Part shown: positions 6,574-15,129 of the stretch, one piece after another | How positions within the stretch are numbered: position 1 is the first letter of the stretch | Layout of the letters: every line of letters starts with the position of its first letter | Assembly (NCBI GenBank): GCA_963801505.1 | Contig: CAWDEY010000022.1 | Location: forward strand, 62,001 to 126,000 | From: JAOUFP01 sp963801505 | GTDB taxonomy: Bacteria > Nitrospirota > Thermodesulfovibrionia > Thermodesulfovibrionales > UBA6898 | Direction: 5' to 3' | Length of the DNA stretch: 64,000 bases | Program-made: the position numbers and the translations under genes | The notes under the pieces: generated by a model | What the model was told of the DNA's origin: nothing | What the model saw: the letters and a program-made list of their open reading frames with translations, nothing else | The model's database searches: none

Positions 6574-7278
6574 TACAGCTCAACAACATAAGCAAGTCCT
6601 TTGATGGGATCTATGCTGTAAAGAGACCTCTCGGTTACGGTTGAAAAGGGAGAGGTCTTCGGGCTTGTAGGGCCTAACGGCGCCGGAAAGACAACAACCA
6701 TTAAAATCCTGACAGGTCTCCTGAGGCCTGAAGAAGGGTCCGTCTCCATAGGCAGATACAACATTATCGATGAGCCGATTAAGGCAAAAGCCATCCTTGG
6801 CTATGTGCCTGACAGGGCTTTTCTTTATGAGAAACTGACAGCACGGGAATTTCTGAAGTTTATCGCCTCACTGTATGCGATAGATAAATCAGAGGCGCTT
6901 GAGCGGATCGAGACCCTCACCGAAACCTTTGGAATTAAGGACATCGAGGATGAACTGATCGAGAGTTTTTCACAGGGCATGAGGCAGAGACTTTTATTCG
7001 CCTCTGCGCTGATACATGACCCTGAGGTGCTCCTGATAGACGAGCCTTTCATGGGCCTGGACCCCTTCGGAGTAAGAATGCTGAAGGGGTTCATCAGGGA
7101 GTTGGGCGCAAAAGGAGTGACCCTCTTCCTCGTAACGCACAGCCTGCATATAGCAGAGGAAATCTGCGACAGGATAGGGTTCATAAATAAAGGGACTCTC
7201 ACGTCGATCAGGACCGCAGAGGAACTCAGTAATATTGATGGAGGCCTCGAAGGACTATTTCTGTCTATGGGGGATTAG
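6570..7278 (+). CDS. ABC transporter ATPase with a frameshift near its start
   Basis: The ATG at 6570 overlaps the transglutaminase stop and reads MIQLNNISKSFDGIYAVK before the frame closes. One extra base near 6624 explains this: from GAC 6625 the frame reads DLSVTVEKGEVFGLVGPNG with Walker A GPNGAGKTT, then signature SQGMRQR, Walker B VLLIDEPFMGLDP and the H-loop in LVTHS, to TAG at 7278. The whole ATPase is therefore present except for a 1-nt indel in AAAGAGA. Given other single-base indels in this window, sequence error is as likely as inactivation. It should energise the ABC-2-type permease encoded downstream. Confidence 0.75.
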
Positions 7279-7329
7279 TCCCGTAGCAGATAAATGCCGC
7301 AGGAAATGACATGAAAAATTGTAAAAGCT

Positions 7330-7487
7330 CACCGCAGAGGCACAGAGGACGCAGAGAGTTTAATTATATATTTCTGCTGAGAGGACAGAAATATATAAAC
7401 TGCCATAGGGAGGGCTTTTTTGTTTTTCGGCCTCTCACCGGAAAACAAAATCTACTGAATCTCTGCGAACTCCGCGTCTCTGCGGTA
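7330..7487 (+). repeat. Palindromic repeat with CCGCAGAG / CTCTGCGG ends (family C)
   Basis: The left end ACCGCAGAGGCACAGAG and the right end CTCTGCGAACTCCGCGTCTCTGCGGT are inverted copies of each other, with an internal inverted pair (TATATTTCTG / CAGAAATATA). It lies between an ABC ATPase gene and its permease. A related element at 42600-42731 has CACCACAGAG / CTCTGTGGT ends. Confidence 0.6.
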
Positions 7488-7525
7488 AAATGCATTTTGG
7501 TTCCGGATTTGCCGGATTAGGGCTT

Positions 7526-9154
7526 ATGCAGACGCTGCTGACATTGCTGTTGCCGAAGTATCTCTCGTTAAAGAATTCCCTCAGCGCAAGGGTAATGCTC
7601 AAGAGGGCCCCTTTTTTCGCTATTGGCCTGGGATTTTGGGTGATGCTATATATAGGGACTCTCAAAGCGCTCTATTTTATACGTGGGATAAATTTCTTTG
7701 GGGAGGTCCTTTCATCAAAACTCCTTTCAATGACATTCTTTGGCCTTACAGGATTTCTCATCCTGAGCAATGTCATAACAGCCATATCCTCTTTCTATCT
7801 TTCTAAAGACATCCCCTTCCTGCTTACGAAACCTGTCTCTATAACAGATGTCCTCAGGTTAAAAACGCTCGAAACATTTTTAAACTCCTCCTGGATGGTG
7901 ATGTCCTTCGTCCCCCCGGTGTTTGTCGCCTACGGCGTGAGCTATCACGCGTCTTGGGGCTATTACATCGCCATCTCTTCAGTATTTCTCCTGTTTCTAC
8001 TCCTGACAGCAGGCATAGGCATAGGTATAGCTCATATGCTGATAATGCTCTTCCCCGCAAGACGGACGAGAATAGTCCTCCTGGGAGTCGGGATGTTCCT
8101 CTTTCTCCTTCTCTACTTCACGATGAAATCAATCATCCCCGGGACACCCGAAGCACCGGAAGACCTTCTCCTGTCCTTTATGTCATTCAGGACTGATTCC
8201 CCTCTGCTTCCAGGATACTGGATAACGGAGACAGTGCTGCCGATGCTGAGGGGGAAAACTCCTGATTTCTTTTACTCCCTGGTACTGATCAGTAACTGTA
8301 TGTTTTTCTCAATGCTTTCTTCTGTAATTGGTAAGATGCTCTTTAGAAAGAACATCGAAAAGCTACAGCCTTCGGGTCAGGGACCAGGGAGAGGACTGTT
8401 TGGAGGCTTCTACCCCGACCAAAAAACAGCTGTATTTTATAAAGACATAAAGGTCTTTTCCAGAGATACCGGGCAATGGTCACAAGTGGCCGTAATCGGA
8501 GCACTGGTGCTGGTATATATTTACAATTTCAAGTCCGTACCTGTAGATGCGATGGCGGGTCTCACACCGTTTATCAGGGAACTAATGCTTCTGATCAATA
8601 TGACGATGGCGGGTCTGGTCCTCTCTGCTGTTGCCGCGAGGTTTTTATACACATCCGTCAGCCTGGAAGGCGAGGCCTTCTGGATCATACGGACAGCACC
8701 GGTCAATATTTCCAGGTTCCTCTGGTCTAAATTTATATACGGATGCCTTGCTGTGACACTCCTCATCATGCTCGTGGTCTTCCTTACCAACCTGGCCATC
8801 AACATTACAGGCTTGTTGATGTATGCGTCAGTAGGGACCACCTTGCTGCTCTGCATCTCAGTGAGCGGACTAGGCACAGGTATGGGCGCGGTCTACCCTA
8901 AATTCAGATACGAAAATATCGCCTCGGTCTCGATGGGCCTCGGCGGCATGGCCTTCATGGTGCTGGCCTTCCTTGTTGTGCTTACGACCCTTTCTCTTGA
9001 AGCCTGGATCTTCTATCTCCTGCGTTCAGGGCCGCACATCACAGGGAAGATACAAATTGGAATATGTCTCATAATTATACTGTCCATCAATGCAGCTGCA
9101 TTACTGTTGCCCATGAAAATAGGAGTAAAGCGGTTGTCAGAATTCTCGCCCTAA
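7526..9154 (+). CDS. ABC-2-type transporter permease, about twelve membrane segments
   Basis: A highly hydrophobic protein of 542 aa with repeated transmembrane stretches and a central cytoplasmic loop (KNIEKLQPSGQGPGRGLFGGF). It has the length and layout of large ABC-2 exporter permeases that work with a separate ATPase. The likely partner is the frameshifted ATPase upstream on the same strand, separated by a 158-bp palindromic repeat. An in-frame ATG at 7490 lies inside that repeat, so I prefer ATG 7526 (MQTLLTLLLPKYLSL). The substrate is not predictable; linkage with a transglutaminase-like protein suggests envelope-related export. Confidence 0.75.
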   Translation: MQTLLTLLLPKYLSLKNSLSARVMLKRAPFFAIGLGFWVMLYIGTLKALYFIRGINFFGEVLSSKLLSMTFFGLTGFLILSNVITAISSFYLSKDIPFLLTKPVSITDVLRLKTLETFLNSSWMVMSFVPPVFVAYGVSYHASWGYYIAISSVFLLFLLLTAGIGIGIAHMLIMLFPARRTRIVLLGVGMFLFLLLYFTMKSIIPGTPEAPEDLLLSFMSFRTDSPLLPGYWITETVLPMLRGKTPDFFYSLVLISNCMFFSMLSSVIGKMLFRKNIEKLQPSGQGPGRGLFGGFYPDQKTAVFYKDIKVFSRDTGQWSQVAVIGALVLVYIYNFKSVPVDAMAGLTPFIRELMLLINMTMAGLVLSAVAARFLYTSVSLEGEAFWIIRTAPVNISRFLWSKFIYGCLAVTLLIMLVVFLTNLAINITGLLMYASVGTTLLLCISVSGLGTGMGAVYPKFRYENIASVSMGLGGMAFMVLAFLVVLTTLSLEAWIFYLLRSGPHITGKIQIGICLIIILSINAAALLLPMKIGVKRLSEFSP

Positions 9155-9207
9155 TGTTGTCACCAGGGATCGGGGACTGGTGCCCGGGGTCTGGTAACTT
9201 GAAACTA

Positions 9208-9975
9208 TTACGCCTTTCTCTCAAACGTCTTTCCAGCTATAAGCACAAAGACCACCGACGCAATGAGGATGACCGTTACATCCATAAAGAGCGGAAAATC
9301 AGCGCCCATCCTGCCTGTCTCAAAAGGAAAGATAATGTTCTTCAGGGCGTCTATTCCATAGGTGAGAGGGTTGCACTTCGCTACGATCCTCAATACAACA
9401 GGCAGAAGCTTCACCGGATACATTGCGCCTGAGAGAAAAAACATCGGCATTACGATGAAGTTCATGATGACACTGAAACTTTCGTAGCTGTCATAAAAAG
9501 ACGCAAGCAGGATGCCGAAGGCAGCGATCGCAAAAGAGAGGACTGCACAGACCAGAAGTACACCTGCAATCTGCAAAAAACCGAGTTTGAGACCTATTAA
9601 AGGAAACAGCGCCAGTATAATAATAGCCTGCGTAGTGGAGAGGAGCATGCCGCTCATGGCCTTGCCTACAACAACAGAGAAGCGCGATACCGGCGCGACA
9701 AGGATCTCCTTCATAAAGCCGAATTCCTTGTCCCAGATGATCGAGATAGATGAGAATATTGAACTGAACAGGATCGTCATTCCCAAAATGCCGGGGAATA
9801 TAAACTGCGTGTAGGAAACATTTCCTCCAGCAGGCACAAGCCTCGACATACCTCCTCCGACAAGGAAAAGCCAGAGGAGCGGCCTGGCGATCGCGGAGAA
9901 AAGCCGGGTCCTTTCCCGGATGAATTTTTTGTATTCCCGCGCAACGATAACGTAAACCGCGTTAACTTCTATCAT
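9208..9975 (-). CDS. ABC-2-type transporter permease (DrrB type)
   Basis: A 255-aa integral membrane protein with six predicted segments. It has the ABC-2 family hallmarks: an N-terminal amphipathic part (REYKKFIRERTRLFSAIARPLLW), the FPGILGMTILFSSIFSS segment, and a loop KEFGFMKEILVAPVSRF followed by later segments with FFLSGAMYPVKLLP. The family exports drugs, lipids or polysaccharides. It overlaps by 14 nt the ATPase gene that precedes it on the minus strand, so the two make one transporter. It is convergent with the permease at 7526-9154. Confidence 0.88.
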   Translation of the reverse strand: MIEVNAVYVIVAREYKKFIRERTRLFSAIARPLLWLFLVGGGMSRLVPAGGNVSYTQFIFPGILGMTILFSSIFSSISIIWDKEFGFMKEILVAPVSRFSVVVGKAMSGMLLSTTQAIIILALFPLIGLKLGFLQIAGVLLVCAVLSFAIAAFGILLASFYDSYESFSVIMNFIVMPMFFLSGAMYPVKLLPVVLRIVAKCNPLTYGIDALKNIIFPFETGRMGADFPLFMDVTVILIASVVFVLIAGKTFERKA

Positions 9976-10948
9976 GCCTTCTCCTGTAGGAGCGCACAGT
10001 GGCCTTTACGTCATCGCCCGGGGCCGCTGTCTCCTCCCTTATCTCCTTGCCGGTAAGCTTGAGAAAGACGTCGTTCAGTGTTGGTCTTTGCATCCTGACA
10101 GACAGAACGCTCTCTCCTATCTCACGTATTATCTTAGGGATACAGACATCGCCCCTGAGCGCTGATATAAATATCTCTCCATCTCTTTCAGCCACCTCAA
10201 CCTCTAAAACATTCTTAAGGTCCTCAATCGCCTTTTTGTTATCAGCTGTTTTCAGATATATTACATCCCCGCCGATCATCTTCTTCAGCTCGGCTGGTGT
10301 TCCTGATGTTATAATCTTTCCACGGTCGATAATCGCGATCTTGTCACAGACCTCGGCCTCCTCCATATAGTGGGTCGTCATAAAGATCGTCACGTTATGT
10401 TTTTTCGGCAGTTCGGTAATGAATTCCCAGAGATTAGACCTGCTCTGCGGGTCAAGCCCGAGCGTGGGTTCATCAAGAAAAAGCACCTTTGGCCTGTGGA
10501 TAAGCCCCCTGGCCACTTCAAGCCGCCTTTTCATTCCACCCGAGAACTTTTTTATTAAGTCATCGCCTCTCTCCACAAGGTCAACGAGTTTAAGCGCGTC
10601 TTCTACGCGCTCTTTCCGCACTGATTTATCGACATTATAGAGATAGGCGTGAAAGAGCAGGTTTTCCCTTGCTGTGAGGTCCTTGTCCAGCGAACTGTCC
10701 TGAAAGACAATGCCTATGGACTTTCTCACCTCGGAAGATTCCAGATTGCAGTCATGACCGTTGATAAATGTATTCCCTGATGTCGGAGACAGGAGTGTAC
10801 AGAGGATGTTGATGGTTGTTGTCTTCCCTGCGCCGTTAGGCCCCAGGAACCCAAATATCGTCCCTTCCTCAACCTCAAAGGAGACATTGTCCACAGCCAG
10901 TATATTTCCAAACCGTCTGGTAAGGTTTTCCACCCGAATAATCTGCAT
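9962..10948 (-). CDS. ABC transporter ATPase (DrrA/multidrug type)
   Basis: A 328-aa ATP-binding subunit. Walker A is GPNGAGKTTT (about 36-45), the signature FSGGMKRRLEVARGL, Walker B VLFLDEPTLGLDP and the H-loop MTTHYMEEAE. A C-terminal extension of about 100 aa with VAERDGEIFISALRGD and MQRPTLNDVFLKLTG is typical of the DrrA/CcmA drug-exporter group. It is the first gene of a two-gene operon with the overlapping ABC-2 permease. Nothing upstream identifies the inducer or substrate. Confidence 0.9.
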   Translation of the reverse strand: MQIIRVENLTRRFGNILAVDNVSFEVEEGTIFGFLGPNGAGKTTTINILCTLLSPTSGNTFINGHDCNLESSEVRKSIGIVFQDSSLDKDLTARENLLFHAYLYNVDKSVRKERVEDALKLVDLVERGDDLIKKFSGGMKRRLEVARGLIHRPKVLFLDEPTLGLDPQSRSNLWEFITELPKKHNVTIFMTTHYMEEAEVCDKIAIIDRGKIITSGTPAELKKMIGGDVIYLKTADNKKAIEDLKNVLEVEVAERDGEIFISALRGDVCIPKIIREIGESVLSVRMQRPTLNDVFLKLTGKEIREETAAPGDDVKATVRSYRRRHDRS

Positions 10949-11247
10949 TCAAAAGTTTAACAGAAAATGGGCAGGATAGGAAATTCACGTGCATCGGAGT
11001 CGCTTAAAATTTCAAACAGCTATCTTCTTTACCCCCTGCATTAAAGGCTCATGATCGACAACAAACTAATTATAGGAGTATCTGAATGTCTGGTCCAAAC
11101 TAAACATATTTGAAAAAGGTGCAGGTATGAGGAATGCCTTGTTTTTCCATCACTGAGGGGTTCGCACCTTTTCAAATTGTACTGTTGTCTCCCGGAGACT
11201 GCGGGGTATATGGATTAATAAATTTACCCGAACAATACTCAGGAAGC
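10949..11247 (+). other. Intergenic stretch without a gene
   Basis: No coding region is seen. It contains an imperfect inverted repeat, TTTGAAAAAGGTGC near 11109 and GCACCTTTTCAAA near 11164, which could fold in either transcript. The next 100 bases form a separate, stronger structure. Confidence 0.35.
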
Positions 11248-11350
11248 TGGGGTGCAGGGTGTCGTAGATCCCTGTCGACACACGGGGGTCAATACCCCGT
11301 AGTGTCGCAGCTTTAGTTTATTTCTCCCCTTGTCCTTGCAGGGCACCCCA
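11248..11350 (+). repeat. Nested inverted repeat, possible structured RNA or palindromic element
   Basis: An outer pair TGGGGTGC (11248-11255) and GCACCCCA (11343-11350) encloses an inner hairpin in which CGACAC plus CGGGG (11276-11286) pair with CCCCG plus GTGTCG (11295-11307). Nothing around it codes for protein. It may be a transcribed RNA structure upstream of neither gene start, or a decayed mobile palindrome. Confidence 0.4.
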
Positions 11351-11367
11351 CAACAGCAAGTGGTCTG

Positions 11368-11535
11368 CTATACTTCACCTGCGGGCATGGACTCTAACTT
11401 GCTGATGAGACCCGTGAGTGTCCTTTTCTCAATCTGGACGCCTTTTTCTTCGCCCATCTTCTCTACCTCTTTCAGGTAATGCTGCAGGGAGGTCATTACT
11501 ACAACAGATTCTGTATTTGTCAATTTCAAACTCAT
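11368..11535 (-). CDS. Small helical protein of unknown function (55 aa)
   Basis: The frame from ATG 11535 reads MSLKLTNTESVVVMTSLQHYLKEV and on to MPAGEV. GGAGAG lies eight nt upstream of this ATG, so I reject the longer start at 11583. The product is charged and predicted helical, without cysteine or membrane segment. It is followed on the same strand by nothing for several kb and preceded by another small gene at 11642. I do not recognise a family. Confidence 0.5.
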   Translation of the reverse strand: MSLKLTNTESVVVMTSLQHYLKEVEKMGEEKGVQIEKRTLTGLISKLESMPAGEV

Positions 11536-11641
11536 CGTCTTGCTCTCCTTTCTTTTTAGGACTAATGTTTTTACAAAATCCAATCTGAGGTGAGCTCATA
11601 GGTTGGCCCCCTCTCTATGCTGATTTGACAGTGTGACTTAT

Positions 11642-11890
11642 TCATTTAATGAGCCCCTTTTCCCTCAGGTATGCTTCACTCGGAATCTCGACAGAACTTG
11701 CACCGCCGTCATAGGAATACATGATCCTGCCTACATTGATCATTGACCTCATGGCTTTTTTGACATCGTCAGGAGGCAGAGCCTGTTCCGCCGAAACTCC
11801 CTTAATGATATCCTTTTCTTTCAGCTTCTTTTTACCCTTTGCGGCTTGTACAAAGCCGAAGATTTGCTCTTGCAGTTGAGATGTTTCCAT
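11642..11890 (-). CDS. Small winged-helix-like protein, loosely resembling DsrD
   Basis: An 82-aa protein starting METSQLQEQIFGFVQAAKGKKKLKEKDI. The pattern of a helix, a basic helix, then PPDDVKKAMRSMINVGRIMYSYDGGASSVEI resembles the small winged-helix protein DsrD of dissimilatory sulfate reducers in length and in the VKK...L/MVN...Y..G run. I see this by eye only. The ATG at 11890 has GGAGG eight nt upstream; the longer start at 11905 contains that site. Its neighbours are TusA and a 55-aa protein, so a sulfur-linked regulatory role is possible. Confidence 0.5.
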   Translation of the reverse strand: METSQLQEQIFGFVQAAKGKKKLKEKDIIKGVSAEQALPPDDVKKAMRSMINVGRIMYSYDGGASSVEIPSEAYLREKGLIK

Positions 11891-12080
11891 GTCATTTACC
11901 TCCATGATTATTTGTTGTCAATTTGTAATGAGGAGCAGGTCAAATTTGACCGCCCTCTTTCCCAAAATAATCATTCTGGGTCATAAGGACTACCAGAACA
12001 AAGGCAAAAAAAGAAATTATCCGTAATGAATTTAAAAACCTCCTTTTGTATATGACAAACTCTTTCATGATTTACAGTAC

Positions 12081-12335
12081 TCATTTCTTTCGTGCGACAA
12101 AAAGCCGGTCATGTTCCTTTGCTTCAAGTAGGCCCAAATAGTCGTGGCCGACTTTCCTGGCCCATACAGGGATGTCGTTGCGTGTTCCAGGATCACTGGA
12201 TTTAATCTCCAGAACCTCACCGATCTTCACCCGGCTGATCCACTTTTTGGCCTCCAGAAGAGGCCCGGGACATGTATTTCCTCGCGCGTCAACCACTTTA
12301 GCTATCGCGATTTTCCTCAGATCCGCATTCATCAT
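12081..12335 (-). CDS. TusA-family sulfur carrier protein
   Basis: A small sulfur carrier of about 84 aa. The motif NTCPGPLLEAKKWI (Cys at about residue 22 from the chosen start) is the TusA signature; the Cys carries a persulfide between sulfurtransferases and acceptors such as DsrE/TusD proteins or tRNA thiolation enzymes. The second half (VLEIKSSDPGTRNDIPVWARKVGHDYLG) matches the alpha/beta sandwich. I start at ATG 12335 (MMNADLRK) with AGGAAAG upstream; the longer frame to 12452 adds a segment foreign to TusA. It is divergent from a sigma54-type regulator gene. Confidence 0.85.
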   Translation of the reverse strand: MMNADLRKIAIAKVVDARGNTCPGPLLEAKKWISRVKIGEVLEIKSSDPGTRNDIPVWARKVGHDYLGLLEAKEHDRLFVARKK

Positions 12336-12539
12336 TACCCACTTTCCTGAAAATTCTTGTCTTGCTCCGATACAGATAGATTCGCAATTGTCGTGCCACT
12401 CCAGCGTGTGCGGCATTGCCCGACCCGAAAAATTCAATATAGTCAAGAACATGAGGCCGATTCGCGTCAGGATTAGGGCCCGTTCTTATCTTGTCAGGCA
12501 GTTTTTTTTGTTGAAACAGTGGTTGACAAGTGTTAACCT

Positions 12540-12554
12540 GTAAACAATGTTTAC
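12540..12554. promoter_or_regulatory. Perfect palindrome between tusA and the sigma54 activator gene
   Basis: GTAAAC and GTTTAC flank AAT in perfect dyad symmetry, 25 nt before the activator ATG. A TTGACA at 12523-12528 lies just upstream. The site could be an operator for autoregulation or for control of the divergent tusA, but no binding protein can be named. Confidence 0.4.
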
Positions 12555-12578
12555 GTTTACTTTCAGGAGGCTTACGCG

Positions 12579-13946
12579 ATGGATCAGCGGGAAATGGTAA
12601 CCTATTGGAAAACCATCATTGATACTATGACGGATGGTCTCATAGTCGTTGATGTGGACGGTATGATCGTCGCAGTTAATCCGGCAACCGAACAGCTTAC
12701 CGGGTTTACAAGAGAAGAACTTATTGGTAGTCAGTGTACCAAACTCAACTGTGACCACTGCTCCCCCCGCTCTTCCGGGGCAAATTTCACCTGTGCCTTA
12801 TTTGAGACAAAGCAGATTGAACGTTGCAAATGCGACATAAGAAGAAAAAACGGGGAAATTGTGCCCATCATAAAGAACGCCACGGTTTTAGTTGGTAAAG
12901 ACGGCAGAGTGAGCGGTGCTGTTGAAACAATTACCGACCGGCGCGCTCTTGTGACGAGGGACAAGAAAATAGAGAGGTTGAGCTCTTTGCTAAGTAGCAG
13001 GAATCAATCGCACGGGATGATCGGCAAGTCAAAAATAATGCAAAACGTTTTTGACCTGATTGCCGACGCCGCCCTTACCGATGCGCCGATTATCATTTAT
13101 GGGGAGAGCGGGACCGGCAAAGAGGTAGTTGCAGCGGCCATACATAATCTTGGCGCGAGGAAACACGGTCCCTTTATCAAGGTAAGTTGCGCCGCCTTGT
13201 CCGAATCCCTTCTGGAAAGCGAGTTATTCGGACATGTCAAAGGCGCTTACACAGGCGCGGATAGAATGAGAAAGGGTCGCTTTGAACTGGCCAACGGGGG
13301 AGACATTTTTCTCGACGAGATCGGGGATATCCCTCTTTCTATGCAGGTGAAGATTCTACGGGTCCTGCAAGAGAAGGAATTTGAGCGGGTCGGGGATAGC
13401 ATGCCTATAAAAATCGATTGCCGAATTATCTCTGCTACGCACCGGGATCTCTCCGGAATGATTGCACGTGATACCTTTAGAGAGGATCTTTTTTATCGGT
13501 TGAATGTAATCCCGATTCATTTGCCCCCTTTAAGGGAAAGACGCGATGACCTCCATTTGCTTGTAGAGCATTTTCTGGAGGTGAACCGCCTCAAGACGGA
13601 CAAAGACATCGAGGGCATCAGTAGCGAAGCAATGGATGCCATGATATCCTATCCATGGCCTGGCAATATAAGAGAGCTGATCAACACTATTGAATATGCC
13701 TTTGTGGTCTGCCGCGAAGATTTCATAGCGTTACGACACCTTCCCGACACAATCAAGAATATAACGCATAAGAACTCCTGTGCTACCCCAGGATCAGGCG
13801 AGCGAGATCGGCTGCTGGAGGCCTTGAGGCGGACTGGCGGGAAAAAAAATGAAGCTGCCAGGTTGCTGGGCATTACGAGACAAGCCCTGTGGAAAAAAAT
13901 CAAGAAGTCGGGCATCAGGGCTGATTACGAACAGAAGAATAAATGA
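12579..13946 (+). CDS. Sigma54-dependent transcriptional activator with Cys-rich PAS domain
   Basis: A 455-aa regulator. Residues 8-120 form a PAS sensor containing six cysteines (53, 58, 61, 72, 83, 85) in a pattern that could hold a metal or an iron-sulfur cluster. The central AAA+ domain has Walker A GESGTGKE (175-182), the sigma54-contact loop GAYTGA (222-227) and Walker B DIFLDE (242-247). The C-terminus is a Fis-type helix-turn-helix (NEAARLLGITRQALWKKIKK). AGGAGG precedes the ATG. It activates RNA polymerase containing sigma54; no -24/-12 site was found by eye nearby. Divergence from tusA suggests control of sulfur or redox genes. Confidence 0.9.
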   Translation: MDQREMVTYWKTIIDTMTDGLIVVDVDGMIVAVNPATEQLTGFTREELIGSQCTKLNCDHCSPRSSGANFTCALFETKQIERCKCDIRRKNGEIVPIIKNATVLVGKDGRVSGAVETITDRRALVTRDKKIERLSSLLSSRNQSHGMIGKSKIMQNVFDLIADAALTDAPIIIYGESGTGKEVVAAAIHNLGARKHGPFIKVSCAALSESLLESELFGHVKGAYTGADRMRKGRFELANGGDIFLDEIGDIPLSMQVKILRVLQEKEFERVGDSMPIKIDCRIISATHRDLSGMIARDTFREDLFYRLNVIPIHLPPLRERRDDLHLLVEHFLEVNRLKTDKDIEGISSEAMDAMISYPWPGNIRELINTIEYAFVVCREDFIALRHLPDTIKNITHKNSCATPGSGERDRLLEALRRTGGKKNEAARLLGITRQALWKKIKKSGIRADYEQKNK

Positions 13947-14039
13947 GTGAGTGTAGCAGGCCTCAATGTTATCGCAGGCAAAGATCCGCCCGGTTCTTAA
14001 ATTACAAACAGAATCCTCATTTAGAGGAATCCAAATAAT

Positions 14040-14172
14040 GTGTCTGTGTATAAACTGCCATTTTTATTTTTTGCCGTCATTCTCGCGAAGGCGGGAATCC
14101 AGTGTTTTCAATAGGATCTGGATCCCCGGCTCAAGCCCGAGGATGACAACTTCTTAATTTATACACAGACAC
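14040..14172 (+). repeat. Miniature inverted-repeat element, family A copy 1
   Basis: A perfect 15-bp terminal inverted repeat, GTGTCTGTGTATAAA at the left and its complement at 14158-14172, encloses about 100 bp. The interior contains GTCATTCTCGCGAAGGCGG and GAGGATGAC, also an inverted pair. Related copies lie at 31717-31849 and 60960-61112. No coding potential. Confidence 0.75.
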
Positions 14173-14217
14173 TAATTAGGCTTATTTTATCCTCTTGTTA
14201 AACAGCAGGATCAATAT

Positions 14218-14619
14218 CTATTCCTCAAAAGTACTATAGAGATGAGGCTCCACATAAGTATCGATTATTTCGCGAGCGCTGACTATCCCAACAAGTTTCT
14301 TCCCTTTGACTATGGGAATGACAGAATAATTGTTTTCAAACATAATTTTAGCGAGATCATCAAGCGACGTGTCACGATCAGCAGTTATCGGGGTCTTAGA
14401 CATGATCTGCTCAGCGGTAATTTTGTCAATTTCTGGACCATTTTCTTTTGCCGCCTTTAGAATGTCACACATGCTTACAATCCCTACGACTTCCGATTCT
14501 TCATTGACTACAGGAATTCCGGGACAACCGCTTGCCATCATTTTGTAAACAACTTCCCGCCCCGTCGTATTTTTCAAAACTGCTGTCCTCTTACACATTA
14601 CATACTTTGCACGTATCAT
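14218..14619 (-). CDS. Tandem CBS-domain protein
   Basis: A 133-aa protein consisting of two CBS motifs: GREVVYKMMASGCPGIPVVN...VVGIVSMCDIL and SLDDLAKIMFENNYSVIPIV...LVGIVSAREII. Such pairs bind adenine nucleotides and act as energy or redox sensors, often in complex with an enzyme or channel. It stands alone on the minus strand between a palindromic repeat and a gap. Three cysteines (about 9, 32 and 51) are unremarkable. The partner protein is unknown. Confidence 0.88.
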   Translation of the reverse strand: MIRAKYVMCKRTAVLKNTTGREVVYKMMASGCPGIPVVNEESEVVGIVSMCDILKAAKENGPEIDKITAEQIMSKTPITADRDTSLDDLAKIMFENNYSVIPIVKGKKLVGIVSAREIIDTYVEPHLYSTFEE

Positions 14620-14879
14620 TTTCCCCTACTCCTTTTCCAAGTTATTACCTTCCTCAACGTGAGGATTTCTAAATATTATTTTAATGATATGAAAAAACTA
14701 TATCACTGCCAACGAATGTCACAACTGTGAATCTTAATGCTACCCAGCTAAGTACTCTCCACCATTCTGTCCATCCCGGGATATAAAAACAATCTCTGTC
14801 CCCGAAATAAGCAAGGCAAATTGCCTGATGCTGACTTTTATCTCAGCCTTCTGTTAAGGGTCAGGATTACATAGTCTCT

Positions 14880-15129
14880 CTATTTCAATACTATCATCTC
14901 TTTCAAGGTTTTCAAATAGATTTTTCTCACCTCAACATCTGCACCGGAAAAAACATATCCTGGGCCTTTTCCTTCAAAATCCTCTCTTGTGTAAAGGATG
15001 TGTACCAGCCGACCAAAACTGAACATTTACCTGTTCACCCGCCATGGAGCATTTTTCCCCATCAGGTATACTTATAGTACACTCTGCCTTTAGTTCTATT
15101 TTCCATTCCTCAATAATCTCTTTTAACAA
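14880..15129 (-). pseudogene. Broken small gene after FmdB, about 80 aa
   Basis: Directly after the FmdB stop a TTG (15129) opens LLKEIIEEWKIELKAECTIS and runs through GEQVNVQFWSAGTHP before closing. One surplus base between about 14983 and 15000 restores a frame reading YTREDFEGKGPGYVFSG, then ADVEVRKIYLKTLKEMIVLK and TAG at 14882-14880. The combined 80-residue product looks like a genuine soluble protein, but I do not recognise the family. No strong ribosome-binding site is seen; coupling to the FmdB stop is possible. It is either a frameshifted gene or a sequence error. Confidence 0.4.

Noticed and set aside
9064..9432. 122-aa plus-strand frame over the permease end
   Set aside because: Overlaps two clear genes in other frames and has no ribosome-binding site.
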